Source: Prevotella sp. HUN102
GTDB lineage: Bacteria > Bacteroidota > Bacteroidia > Bacteroidales > Bacteroidaceae
Direction of reading: 5' to 3'
Length of the DNA: 64,000 bases
NCBI RefSeq assembly: GCF_000688375.1
Contig: NZ_JIAF01000004.1
Coordinates: 620,001-684,000 of the forward strand
Part shown: positions 37,250 to 45,191 of the stretch, in pieces
Layout: each line of letters opens with the position of its first letter
Numbering within the stretch: the first letter of the stretch is position 1
Notes under the pieces: generated by a model
Told to the model about the DNA's origin: nothing
The model's input: the letters and a program-made list of their open reading frames with translations, nothing else
Databases searched by the model: none
Position numbers and translations under genes: made by a program

Positions 37250-37855
37250 ATGAAGATTACTAAAACGATTCTGATCCTGCTTTTAAGCACAGTGATGTTT
37301 GCCGCTTATGCAGACAAACCGAAGAAGCAAGACCCGCTACTTACTGGTCCATTCTTCATACACCCCTACTTCAATGCTTTCGGTATGCGGGTGGAAGAAG
37401 TAGATACAACGGAAGCTCGTCGAGGCTGTGTGGATTTTTGGGAACATCAGAGTGCGCGAGCATACTACTTTGTCTCAAAAAAGAATGCCGAAACCTCAAT
37501 GGAGTACACAACGGGAGAATCAGGTTTTCGGATCGATAATATCAAATTTCATGTGTACAGAGAATATCCTACTGTTGAAGAAACAGTAGGGTTCATGTGG
37601 AATGAAATTCCTAAAGACTGGCAAGAAATTTCAGAAGAAGAGTATATCGAACATACCAAGGAGAAATGTCGCCGCATGGTAGGCATATGTTCCGAAATCT
37701 ATCGTTCAGATGTGAAATGCTATCGCTTGCCCAAGATAGAAGGTCGCCCAACCATCTATGCCGGAGTATGTGTTTCTGCCTTCCCTGCAAAAAAGAAAGT
37801 GGCGGTAAGTGCCAATATCTACTACTGGGAAGATGGTGGCGCAGTGAATAAATAA
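37250..37855 (+). CDS. Secreted protein of unknown function
   Basis: I do not recognise this 201-residue protein. It has a signal peptide (MKITKTILILLLSTVMFAAYA) and a soluble, aromatic-rich mature part with three cysteines (in RRGCVDFW, KEKCRRMVGICSE and VKCYRLP), and it ends in a beta-rich segment (AVSANIYYWEDGG). It begins immediately after the retained end of an IS982 remnant, so it may rely on an IS-derived promoter. It is followed by a perfect terminator and then an intact IS4-family element. Its position among three IS sequences suggests an accessory gene. Confidence 0.7.
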   Translation: MKITKTILILLLSTVMFAAYADKPKKQDPLLTGPFFIHPYFNAFGMRVEEVDTTEARRGCVDFWEHQSARAYYFVSKKNAETSMEYTTGESGFRIDNIKFHVYREYPTVEETVGFMWNEIPKDWQEISEEEYIEHTKEKCRRMVGICSEIYRSDVKCYRLPKIEGRPTIYAGVCVSAFPAKKKVAVSANIYYWEDGGAVNK

Positions 37856-37920
37856 AGCACGGCAAAGCTGTTCCTTTATTGATTCTCTGCATCCCCTCCA
37901 GAAAACATTGCAAAAAAAAA

Positions 37921-37960
37921 TTAGAAGCTTCACCAAAACTTTATTTGGTGAAGCTTCTAA
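37921..37960. terminator. Bidirectional terminator before the IS4 element
   Basis: Perfect 17-bp arms (TTAGAAGCTTCACCAAA and its complement) with a six-base loop. Confidence 0.85.
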
Positions 37961-37981
37961 ACAATTAAGCCAAGATTTTAT

Positions 37982-39406
37982 ATTATTGCTGTCCGGTAAA
38001 ACTTAAATAGCCTATAAATCCTTGCGGAATTGCCTTTATATAGGTAATTCCGCATTCTTTTTTGAAATCCAAGCCCCCTAATCAAATAAATCAAGTTCTT
38101 TTGGTGGTGCATTTGCCTTTTCTGCCATTATGATGAGTTCATCATTCTGTGGATTTTCCATAAATGAGATGAAATCAGTGTAATACATCAGTGTGAGCCT
38201 TAGCATGGTTACCAGCTGCGAGAAGGATACGTGTCTTTTTATCATTCTGGAGATAACGGTACAGAGCAGATTGGCAATGAGTACCACCCATGTCTGTATC
38301 TGTATGGCATTTACACTGTCACCATAGAAGAAATGCAGTGGGAAGTTCTGCTTGAGCTGCTTGTAAAGGGACTCAATAGCCCACCTGCGCTTGTAAATCT
38401 CCTCAAGGTCCTTTACATCAAGCTCAAGGTTATTGGTCAACAGGACAACTGACTTATGTGAGTTATTACTCCATAGTTCCACTCGTCTTGCCTGGTGTCT
38501 TATCTCCCCCTTCTCAAAGACAATCTTCTTGTCTGTATGTGTAACCAACCCATCAGGGCTTACATAGGTTACTGAGGACAACTCCGTATAGGTGAGATTC
38601 TTCTTCATCTTGGTCACATAGCATACCCCTTCCTCTGTAAGTCGCTGGAACTGTGCATAATCAACGTATGCCCTGTCCATGGTAAGGGTAGCATCCTTAG
38701 GAAGATGCACTTCTTTAAGTAGATAATGGTCATGCGTGGCGGCAGAGGTAAGCTGTACGACCATGGGAACGCCAACATGGTACTTCATGACCGTATGAAC
38801 CTTCATACCGCCTTTCTTCTTACCACTCTTGGGGTGTCTGCCTACACCCTTGAGTATGTTGTCAAAAAGGATAATCGTAGTTGAATCCATCATATACAGA
38901 AGCTTTTCCCATGTCTTCTGTTCACCTTTAGGGCGGCTGTCCGATAAAAAAGAACCATAACGATCTAAGAGGTACGCATAAACGCTTGCAAAGAACTCTT
39001 GTGGGCGACGCTTGTTGGCATCAGCAAGCGTACTACGACGAACGACATAGTCGATGCCAAGATGATGCAGTTTGTTTACTTCAGCCTTCATGCCTATCTC
39101 CACTTCCCGAAGAGAATCAAAGTGTTTGAGAACACCAAAGAGCATTATGACAAGGTGAGTCCACCCGTCAAGACGCTTTACATAAGCTTCACTTCGGGGT
39201 GTTTCAAGGCTAATTTGCTTGATTTGTTGCTTATCGAGTAATTTTATTACCTGATGATAGACCGGCTGTCCGATAAAATATGTACTTTTGCCCATGTTAT
39301 TGAAGTTTTTTCGCAGAAACAAAAGTAACAAAAAGGGCTGAAATCCAAATACGGATTTTAGCCCTTAACTTTTATATGTGGAAAAGGTTTACCGGACAGC
39401 AATAAT
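37982..39406. mobile_element. Intact IS4-family insertion sequence
   Basis: An element of about 1.42 kb. Its ends are inverted repeats reading ATTATTGCTGTCCGGTAAA on the left, with the complement on the right (GGTTTACCGGACAGCAATAA). It contains one full transposase gene on the minus strand. I could not fix a target-site duplication with certainty because the ends are AT-rich. Confidence 0.85.
38078..39331 (-). CDS. IS4-family transposase
   Basis: A full-length DDE transposase of up to 417 residues. The N-terminal DUF4372-like domain includes LDGWTHLVIMLFGVLKHFDSLREVE. The catalytic residues are Asp in YMMDSTTI, Asp in LTMDRAYVDYAQF and Glu in YKRRWAIESLYKQLKQ, the IS4 Y-x2-R-x3-E-x6-K signature. 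The frame's first ATG at 39331 precedes MGKSTYFIGQ by 12 residues; starting at that second Met (39295) is also plausible and closer to family lengths. No frameshift or stop is seen, so the copy may be active. It occupies nearly the whole element between its inverted repeats. Confidence 0.93.
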   Translation of the reverse strand: MLLLFLRKNFNNMGKSTYFIGQPVYHQVIKLLDKQQIKQISLETPRSEAYVKRLDGWTHLVIMLFGVLKHFDSLREVEIGMKAEVNKLHHLGIDYVVRRSTLADANKRRPQEFFASVYAYLLDRYGSFLSDSRPKGEQKTWEKLLYMMDSTTIILFDNILKGVGRHPKSGKKKGGMKVHTVMKYHVGVPMVVQLTSAATHDHYLLKEVHLPKDATLTMDRAYVDYAQFQRLTEEGVCYVTKMKKNLTYTELSSVTYVSPDGLVTHTDKKIVFEKGEIRHQARRVELWSNNSHKSVVLLTNNLELDVKDLEEIYKRRWAIESLYKQLKQNFPLHFFYGDSVNAIQIQTWVVLIANLLCTVISRMIKRHVSFSQLVTMLRLTLMYYTDFISFMENPQNDELIIMAEKANAPPKELDLFD

Positions 39407-39759
39407 TTTTAAATTAATGTAAGCTATACTATTTATAGTTCATATTTTTTTCTTTTCATAGATTTAGATGATAGTTTCTATTTGCTTGCAAAAGTAATAT
39501 GTTTCTTATTATAGCCTTTCAAAATGACTGTTAAATAATTTCATATTTACGATTTTGTAACTTTTTTGTGAACGAGGTTGAATATTTGTTTTCGTTTTAT
39601 ATTTTTTAATCCCTTAGCTAAATTTTGTTGATGGAATGCTCATAACGGGAGGTTTTGCGCATCGGTGTTTTCCCTCTGGCTGTCTTTTCAAAGAAGATAA
39701 TGTGTTATTGGTTAGTGGTTTGTAAGTAGTTGAAGATCAGTATGTAAATGGTTGATTTT

Positions 39760-39847
39760 CATTTGTGCGAAGAATACAGTCCATTCTTCGCAAAAACGCA
39801 TTGTAATTGTGCGAAGATTGTTTTGCATTCTTCGCACAATTACAAAA
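39760..39847. repeat. 22-bp array, four units of alternating orientation, core GCGAAGAATG
   Basis: Units at 39760, 39782, 39804 and 39826. The first and third read TGTGCGAAGA, the second and fourth read TTCTTCGCA, so orientation alternates while the 22-bp register is kept. The rest of 39407-39940 shows nothing I can name. Confidence 0.88.
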
Positions 39848-39940
39848 CGCATTTCCAACTGCCTGTCTTGAGTTCAGGATAAAGTGGAAAATGGACGAGC
39901 GAAAAGTAAAGAAATTTTTGACGTGGATGCTCTCGTTTAC

Positions 39941-40129
39941 TTATATTTCCAATCCTTTCGAGCGCATAAGGTATTCCGCTTTTTTGAGCGCATTGTATTC
40001 CTCTATGGGCATTATCACTACGCTCTCGTTGTTGGGTCGGTGGATAATCAGCGATTCGCCGTTCTGTGCAACGCTGTCAAGATACTCTTCCAAGTTGTTT
40101 CCGAAATCAATATAGTTGGTAGTTCTCAT
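39941..40129 (-). CDS. Orphan Phd/YefM-type antitoxin
   Basis: A 62-residue protein beginning MRTTNYIDFGNNLEEYLDSV, continuing with GESLIIHRPNNESVVIMPIEEYNALK. This is the DNA-binding N-terminal part of a Phd/YefM antitoxin. Family members are usually about 80-90 residues; the C-terminal toxin-binding tail seems short here (ends MRSKGLEI). No YoeB-, Txe- or Doc-like toxin follows on the minus strand: the next sequence has no open frame of toxin type and runs into a 22-bp array. It is therefore an orphan or a remnant of a toxin-antitoxin pair next to IS elements. Confidence 0.75.
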   Translation of the reverse strand: MRTTNYIDFGNNLEEYLDSVAQNGESLIIHRPNNESVVIMPIEEYNALKKAEYLMRSKGLEI

Positions 40130-40202
40130 TGCTTTAATCGTTTATAATGCAAATAATAGGTACATATTTCTGTACCTGCAAGTGATGATGAAAATAAATA
40201 AA

Positions 40203-40530
40203 ATTGAGTTCGGGGTGTGAATCAGCAAGAGGAGCAAGTAAGCAGGTCGTGAATCTGTGAGAGCCGATGCTGTGGCGCAACTGGATAATTCGGTATAAGC
40301 CACTGCAATATTGCCTCTCACAGATTTCACAGACCCACAGAATCTTCTCTCTGTCTCTGCCCACAGAGAAGGCAAAGCCTTCAAGGATAGCACAGATAAT
40401 TGATGAGCAACGACGGGGCATTTATTCAATACATTCATTGTCGCAAGGAATCTGTGCAATCCTTGAATGCCCTGCATTCTCTGTGTGGGAAATGAAATCT
40501 GTGAATCTGCGAAATCTGTGAGAGCCAAAC
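40203..40530. repeat. Large CACAGA/TCTGTG inverted-repeat element
   Basis: The outer left arm, CTCTCACAGATTTCACAGA near 40316, pairs with the right arm TCTGCGAAATCTGTGAGAG near 40507. Inside, CCCACAGAGAAGGCA and CCTTCAAGGAT pair with ATCCTTGAATGCC and TTCTCTGTGTGGG. A shorter relative is at 33093. No gene is visible in 40130-40599. Confidence 0.65.
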
Positions 40531-40561
40531 TTGTTTTCTTCTCAAATGGTTCGCTTGCTTG

Positions 40562-40600
40562 CTCGTCCACTCGCCCCTTGTATCCTCGTCCCCTTACTTC
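40562..40600 (-). repeat. 8-bp periodic array at the end of polA
   Basis: CTCGTCCA, CTCGCCC, CTTGTATC, CTCGTCCC, CTTACTTC on the plus strand, ending at the polA stop codon and on its sense strand. Confidence 0.7.
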
Positions 40601-43362
40601 TAATGCGCCTCGAGCCAGTTGTCTCCCCATCCGGCATCGGCCACGAGGGGCACGTTGAGAGGGTAGGCATTCTGCATTTCTTCTATCACGATGCGCTCAA
40701 CGCGTTCCTGTTCTTCAGGATATACCGAGAAGTTGAGTTCGTCGTGTACCTGAAGAATCATCTTTGAGCGGATGTTCTCCCGCTTGAAACGCTCCCAAAT
40801 CCGAATCATTGCCACCTTGATGATGTCAGCTTCAGAGCCTTGGATGGGCGCATTGATGGCGTTTCGCTCGGCAAAACCACGCACGGTGCCGTTCTTGCTG
40901 TTGATAGCGGCCAGATAGCGGCGACGGTGGAAGATGGTTTCGGCGTAGCCCTTCTGCCGTGCATCCTCCTTTGCCTTCTCCATATAGGCCTGAACCTTCG
41001 GGAAAGTCTTGAAATAGCCGTCTATGAGTTCCTTTGCTTCGGCGTTGGGAATGTCCATACGCTGCGCCAGACCGTAGGTAGTGATGCCGTAGATGATGCC
41101 GAAGTTGGCCTGTTTTGCCTTCTTTCGCTGTGCATCGGTAACGTCGTCGATGTTCTCGTGCCATATCTGCGCAGCCGTTGCACGGTGGATGTCGTGGCCG
41201 CTGCGGAACGATTCCATCATATTCTCGTCTTCCGAGAGATGCGCCATAATGCGCAGTTCTATCTGACTGTAATCTGCTGAAAAGAATTTACAGTTTTCTT
41301 CCGGAATGAAGCACTTGCGAATCTCCTTTCCGTCGTCGGTGCGCACGGGAATATTCTGCAGGTTCGGATCGCTCGACGACAGGCGGCCGGTGGCTGTAAG
41401 AGCCTGATTGAACGACGTGTGGATGTGTCCCGTACTCCTCTTGATCAGTTTTGGGAGCGCATCTATATAGGTGCTGAGCAGTTTCTTTATTCCTCTGTAA
41501 CTCAGTATCTTTTCAACGATGGGGTGCTTTGCCTGAAGACTGACGAGAACTTCCTCGCTCGTAACGTATTGTCCTGTCTTTGTCTTCTTCGGTTTCTCCA
41601 TTATCTGCAACTTGCCGAAGAGAATATCGCCCACCTGTCTGGGGCTTGATATGTTGAACTGTTCGCCTGCCAATTCGTAAATTTCCCTCTCGCAGCCATT
41701 CATACGTTCGGTAAATATTCTTGAAGTTTCTTCCAATGCTTCGGTGTCGAGGCGCACTCCGTGGAGTTCCATATCGGCAAGCACCGGAATGAGTGGCATC
41801 TCGATGTTCCAGAACAGTTCTTCGGCATTTACTTCTTTGAGTTTAGGCTCCAGAACATTCTTCAGACGCAGCGTGATGTCGGCATCCTCGCACGCATATT
41901 CATAAACATCCGTGGGCGGGAGGTCGCGCATATTTTTCTGATTCTTTCCCTTCGGACCTATCAGCTCGTCAATATGAACCGTTTTGTAGTTGAGAAGCGT
42001 CTCTGCCATAAAGTCCATATTGTGGTGAAGCTCGGGTTGGATGAGATAATGCGCAATCATTGTGTCGAACATTTTACCCTGCACAGTAACTCCGTATTTG
42101 TGCAACACCTCGTAATCGTACTTTATGTTCTGGCCGATTTTGAGAATTTCAGGATTTTCGTACAGTGGTTTGAAGATGTTTACAAGTTTTAAGGCTTCTT
42201 CACGTTCGCTCGGTATTGCCACATAAAAAGCCTTTTTCTCTTCCACCGAAAAGCTCAAACCCACCAATTCTGCATCAATCGCATCCGTTGAAGTGGTTTC
42301 TGTGTCCAGACTGACAAATTGTTTTGTCAAGAAATAATCACAAATGCGCTTTGCTTCTTCCTCATTATCAATGAGTTTATAGTCTGTCTGCGTGGTTTTA
42401 AGGCTCTCAAAACTCTCGTTTTTTGGAGTTTCCTGACCGATGGACGAATTTACGGCAAATAAATCGAGCTGTAAATCATCGTTTTTTTGCGTTTGTTGAG
42501 GTTCATTAACAAACTTCTTCAAGAGCGTTCTGAACTCCAATTCGGTAAAGATTTCGCGCAGTTTCTCCTCATCGGGCTGTTCCATCTTCAGCTCGTCCCA
42601 CTTTATATCGATGGGAACATCGGTACGGATGGTGGCAAGGAACTTTGAAATCTTTATGTCCTCAACGGCAGCTTCCACCTTTTCGCGCAGCTTGCCCTTG
42701 ATTTCGTCCGTGTGTTGGAGCATATTGTCGATAGAACCAAACTGATTGATGAGTTTGGCGGCTGTCTTTTCGCCCACGCCGGGGCATCCGGGAAAGTTGT
42801 CTGCTGTGTCGCCCATCAGAGCCAGCAGGTCGATAACCTGTTGCGGGGTGGGGATGCCGTATTTCTCCTGCACCTCCTTTTCGCCAATCTGTTCATATCC
42901 GCCACCGTGTCGGGGACGATACATATATACATTCGGGCGAATGAGCTGCCCGTAGTCTTTATCCGGCGTGAGCATAAAAGTCTCGATTCCATCGGCACCG
43001 GCACGCAGAGCCACCGTTCCGATGATGTCGTCGGCCTCGAATCCGTCCACCTGCATTATCGGGATGCGCATAGCCTTGAGAATGCTCTTGATGAGAGGAA
43101 CGGCTAGCTTTATGTCTTCGGGTGTTTCCTCGCGTTGCGCCTTGTATTCGGGATAGGCTTCGTGCCGGAAGGTGAGTCCGTGGTCGAAAGCCACACCGAT
43201 ATGCGTGGGTTGTTCCTTCGTTATGACTTCGTTCAACGTGTTGCAGAAGCCCAAAACGGCCGATGTATTCAGCCCTTTTGAATTGATTCTTGGGTTTTTG
43301 ATGAATGCATAGTACGAACGATAGATGAGCGCATAGGCATCGATGAGAAACAATTTATCCAT
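40600..43362 (-). CDS. polA: DNA polymerase I
   Basis: A 920-residue repair and replication polymerase with all three domains. The 5'-3' nuclease is at the N-terminus (LFLIDAYALIYRSYYAF, QVDGFEADDIIGT). The 3'-5' proofreading domain keeps its acidic motif in FVSLDTETTSTDAIDAE. The polymerase domain has motif A FSADYSQIELRIMAHLS, the O-helix RKKAKQANFGIIYGITTYGLA and motif C LQVHDELNFSV. The length matches the family. It is divergent from the polyprenyl synthase gene, whose true start lies 88 bp away. An octamer array is at its 3' end. Confidence 0.97.
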   Translation of the reverse strand: MDKLFLIDAYALIYRSYYAFIKNPRINSKGLNTSAVLGFCNTLNEVITKEQPTHIGVAFDHGLTFRHEAYPEYKAQREETPEDIKLAVPLIKSILKAMRIPIMQVDGFEADDIIGTVALRAGADGIETFMLTPDKDYGQLIRPNVYMYRPRHGGGYEQIGEKEVQEKYGIPTPQQVIDLLALMGDTADNFPGCPGVGEKTAAKLINQFGSIDNMLQHTDEIKGKLREKVEAAVEDIKISKFLATIRTDVPIDIKWDELKMEQPDEEKLREIFTELEFRTLLKKFVNEPQQTQKNDDLQLDLFAVNSSIGQETPKNESFESLKTTQTDYKLIDNEEEAKRICDYFLTKQFVSLDTETTSTDAIDAELVGLSFSVEEKKAFYVAIPSEREEALKLVNIFKPLYENPEILKIGQNIKYDYEVLHKYGVTVQGKMFDTMIAHYLIQPELHHNMDFMAETLLNYKTVHIDELIGPKGKNQKNMRDLPPTDVYEYACEDADITLRLKNVLEPKLKEVNAEELFWNIEMPLIPVLADMELHGVRLDTEALEETSRIFTERMNGCEREIYELAGEQFNISSPRQVGDILFGKLQIMEKPKKTKTGQYVTSEEVLVSLQAKHPIVEKILSYRGIKKLLSTYIDALPKLIKRSTGHIHTSFNQALTATGRLSSSDPNLQNIPVRTDDGKEIRKCFIPEENCKFFSADYSQIELRIMAHLSEDENMMESFRSGHDIHRATAAQIWHENIDDVTDAQRKKAKQANFGIIYGITTYGLAQRMDIPNAEAKELIDGYFKTFPKVQAYMEKAKEDARQKGYAETIFHRRRYLAAINSKNGTVRGFAERNAINAPIQGSEADIIKVAMIRIWERFKRENIRSKMILQVHDELNFSVYPEEQERVERIVIEEMQNAYPLNVPLVADAGWGDNWLEAH

Positions 43363-43425
43363 ATTAAATCTTATTTTTAAGGGTAAAATTACTAAAAAAA
43401 TGCCACATATACCGATTATATTCAG

Positions 43426-43433
43426 TAATTTTG
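43426..43433 (+). promoter_or_regulatory. Promoter -7 motif for the polyprenyl synthase
   Basis: TAATTTTG, 17 bases upstream of the ATG at 43451. It supports that start over the ORF start at 43343, which would overlap polA. Confidence 0.55.
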
Positions 43434-43450
43434 TGTCAAAATTATCTCGT

Positions 43451-44428
43451 ATGGATTATCTCTCGATCATAAAACAACCGATTAATCAGGAACTGGATGA
43501 ATTTATCTCACTCTTCAACCAATCCTTAACCCACGAGGAAGGGCTGCTTGCGAAAGCCTTGGAGCACATTCGGAACCGTGGCGGAAAGCGAATGCGTCCG
43601 ATTCTGATGCTGCTCATTGCCAAGAATTTCGGCAAGGTTACGCACGTGGCTCAGAACGCTGCAATCGGTCTGGAACTGCTCCATACGGCGAGTTTGGTTC
43701 ACGACGACGTTGTGGACGAGAGTGGGGAACGCCGGGGACAGGCTTCGGTAAATGCCACCTACAACAACAAGGTTGCAGTCCTCGTTGGCGACTATATCCT
43801 TTCCACGGCTCTTCTGAAAGTTGCGCTGACGGGGTCGGACGCCATCGTGAAAGACTTGGCAGAGTTGGGAAGGACGCTTTCAAACGGAGAGATTCTCCAA
43901 CTGACGAATATCTCGAATCAGAAAATATCGGAGGAGGTTTATTATCAGGTAATCAGGCAGAAAACGGCTGCGCTGTTCGAGTCTTGCGCTGTCATTGGTG
44001 CGAAGGCGGGAAATGCCGACGAAGATGCCATAGAAGCAGTGCGATTGTTTGGCCGGAACATCGGTATCATCTTCCAGATTCGCGACGATATATTTGATTA
44101 TTACGATTCAAAGGAGATAGGGAAGCCCACGGGCAACGATATGGCTGAAGGAAAGCTGACACTTCCGGTTATCCACGCCTTGAACTCTACGGGCAACGAG
44201 GAGATGATTGCGCTGGCAATGAAGGTAAAGGAGGGCGATGTGAATGCCGATGAAATCGACCGTTTAGTGGCATTTACCAAGGAAAACGGAGGCATTGAAT
44301 ATGCCGAAAAGCGAATGTCGGACTTCCATCAGGAGGCATTATCCTTCATTTCAACGTATGTGAAAGATGCGGAAATCGCTGCTTCGCTGAACGCTTATCT
44401 CGATTTTGTGATTCAAAGGAGGAATTAG
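43451..44428 (+). CDS. Polyprenyl diphosphate synthase (trans, IspB-like)
   Basis: A trans-prenyltransferase that lengthens isoprenoid diphosphates, probably for the menaquinone side chain. The protein is 325 residues. Motifs are GGKRMRPILMLL, the first aspartate-rich motif LVHDDVVDESGERRG, GDYILSTAL and the second aspartate-rich motif QIRDDIFDYY followed by KPTGNDMAEGKLTLPVI. The start is taken at 43451 (MDYLSIIKQPINQELDEF), because the longer frame overlaps divergent polA and carries no family sequence. Chain length cannot be read with confidence. A decayed copy of its last ~35 codons lies 0.55 kb downstream. Confidence 0.93.
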   Translation: MDYLSIIKQPINQELDEFISLFNQSLTHEEGLLAKALEHIRNRGGKRMRPILMLLIAKNFGKVTHVAQNAAIGLELLHTASLVHDDVVDESGERRGQASVNATYNNKVAVLVGDYILSTALLKVALTGSDAIVKDLAELGRTLSNGEILQLTNISNQKISEEVYYQVIRQKTAALFESCAVIGAKAGNADEDAIEAVRLFGRNIGIIFQIRDDIFDYYDSKEIGKPTGNDMAEGKLTLPVIHALNSTGNEEMIALAMKVKEGDVNADEIDRLVAFTKENGGIEYAEKRMSDFHQEALSFISTYVKDAEIAASLNAYLDFVIQRRN

Positions 44429-44442
44429 AGCGGCTTAAATAT

Positions 44443-44496
44443 AAAAAAACATCTGCGGAATGGCCTGTTAAAGGATTATTCCGCAGATGTTTTTTT
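44443..44496. terminator. Terminator after the polyprenyl synthase
   Basis: AAACATCTGCGGAAT pairs with ATTCCGCAGATGTTT. U-runs exist on both strands, so it can also end the convergent lipoprotein gene. Confidence 0.9.
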
Positions 44497-44506
44497 AAAA
44501 GCACTT

Positions 44507-44836
44507 TCACTCATTTATATTCGCCTCGTAAGTCTTTTTGATGATTTTGTCATTTCCAGCATTTACCAACATATACAAACATTGTCCTAAAACGAATTGG
44601 TCTTCATTGCAAATTTGGCTTTCTTTAGTTGCATTATCGAAAACAAGGTAAACCGGTTCGGAATCAGCTTGTTCAATTGCGGAAATGAAAGCATTGGTAA
44701 ATTCAGAAGATTGCTTTTGTGCAGTTTCTGTTTTAGGCTCGGTTTGTATATCTTCCTTTTCATTGTTTGAGCAACTTACAAATGAAATTAAGGATATGGC
44801 AAACATACAAACTAATAATAAATTCTTGGTTTTCAT
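44507..44836 (-). CDS. Small putative lipoprotein
   Basis: A 109-residue protein starting at MKTKNLLLVCMFAISLISFV with a lipobox cysteine at VSCSNN. The mature part is short, polar and acidic (KEDIQTEPKTETAQKQ) and then contains EFTNAFISAIEQADSEPVYLVFDNATKESQICNEDQFV. I do not recognise a family. The frame opens upstream at 44917, but the added residues are hydrophobic and do not fit a signal peptide. It lies between the polyprenyl synthase terminator and the decayed copy of that gene's 3' end, so it was probably caught between the two by the rearrangement. Confidence 0.65.
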   Translation of the reverse strand: MKTKNLLLVCMFAISLISFVSCSNNEKEDIQTEPKTETAQKQSSEFTNAFISAIEQADSEPVYLVFDNATKESQICNEDQFVLGQCLYMLVNAGNDKIIKKTYEANINE

Positions 44837-44954
44837 AAGCTCATTATTTTGGTTCTTAGTTATTGCAAAGATAATGGTAATAAATAATAACAAGGTGCTT
44901 TTGGTGTAAAATAACAAATGTTTAACGTTTTTTATTTTTTGTGTGATGCCGATA

Positions 44955-45084
44955 ATATGTTGAAGCGCAGATATTGGAGTTTCACGATGTGGCTTTGAGC
45001 TTTATATCGGAATATATGAAAGATGCGGCTATTGCCAATTAGCTGAAGGCTTATACCGACTTCGTGATTCAAAGGAAGAGTTAA
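44955..45084 (+). pseudogene. Decayed copy of the 3' end of the polyprenyl synthase gene
   Basis: From 44980 the frame reads FHDVALSFISEYMKDAAIAN, a stop (TAG at 45040), then LKAYTDFVIQRKS and TAA. The intact gene ends FHQEALSFISTYVKDAEIAA, SLNAYLDFVIQRRN. The match continues upstream to about 44955 with small indels. Nothing upstream of that point resembles the rest of the gene. Confidence 0.85.
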
Positions 45085-45125
45085 AGTATTCTTGGTTTCG
45101 TTGGAGCAGAAGAGTACGATAAGTA

Positions 45126-45182
45126 AAAACTGGCTGCAAGGTGGTTCAAGACCCGATTCTTGACAGACTTGCAGCCAGTTTT
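45126..45182 (-). terminator. Terminator of the LRR gene
   Basis: AAAACTGGCTGCAAG pairs with CTTGCAGCCAGTTTT across a 27-base loop, 10 bases beyond the leftward stop. Confidence 0.75.
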
Positions 45183-45191
45183 CGTTTTGTT

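Noticed and set aside
40142..40630. 162-residue ORF on the minus strand next to polA
   Set aside because: It covers the CACAGA repeat element and an octamer array; no family features.
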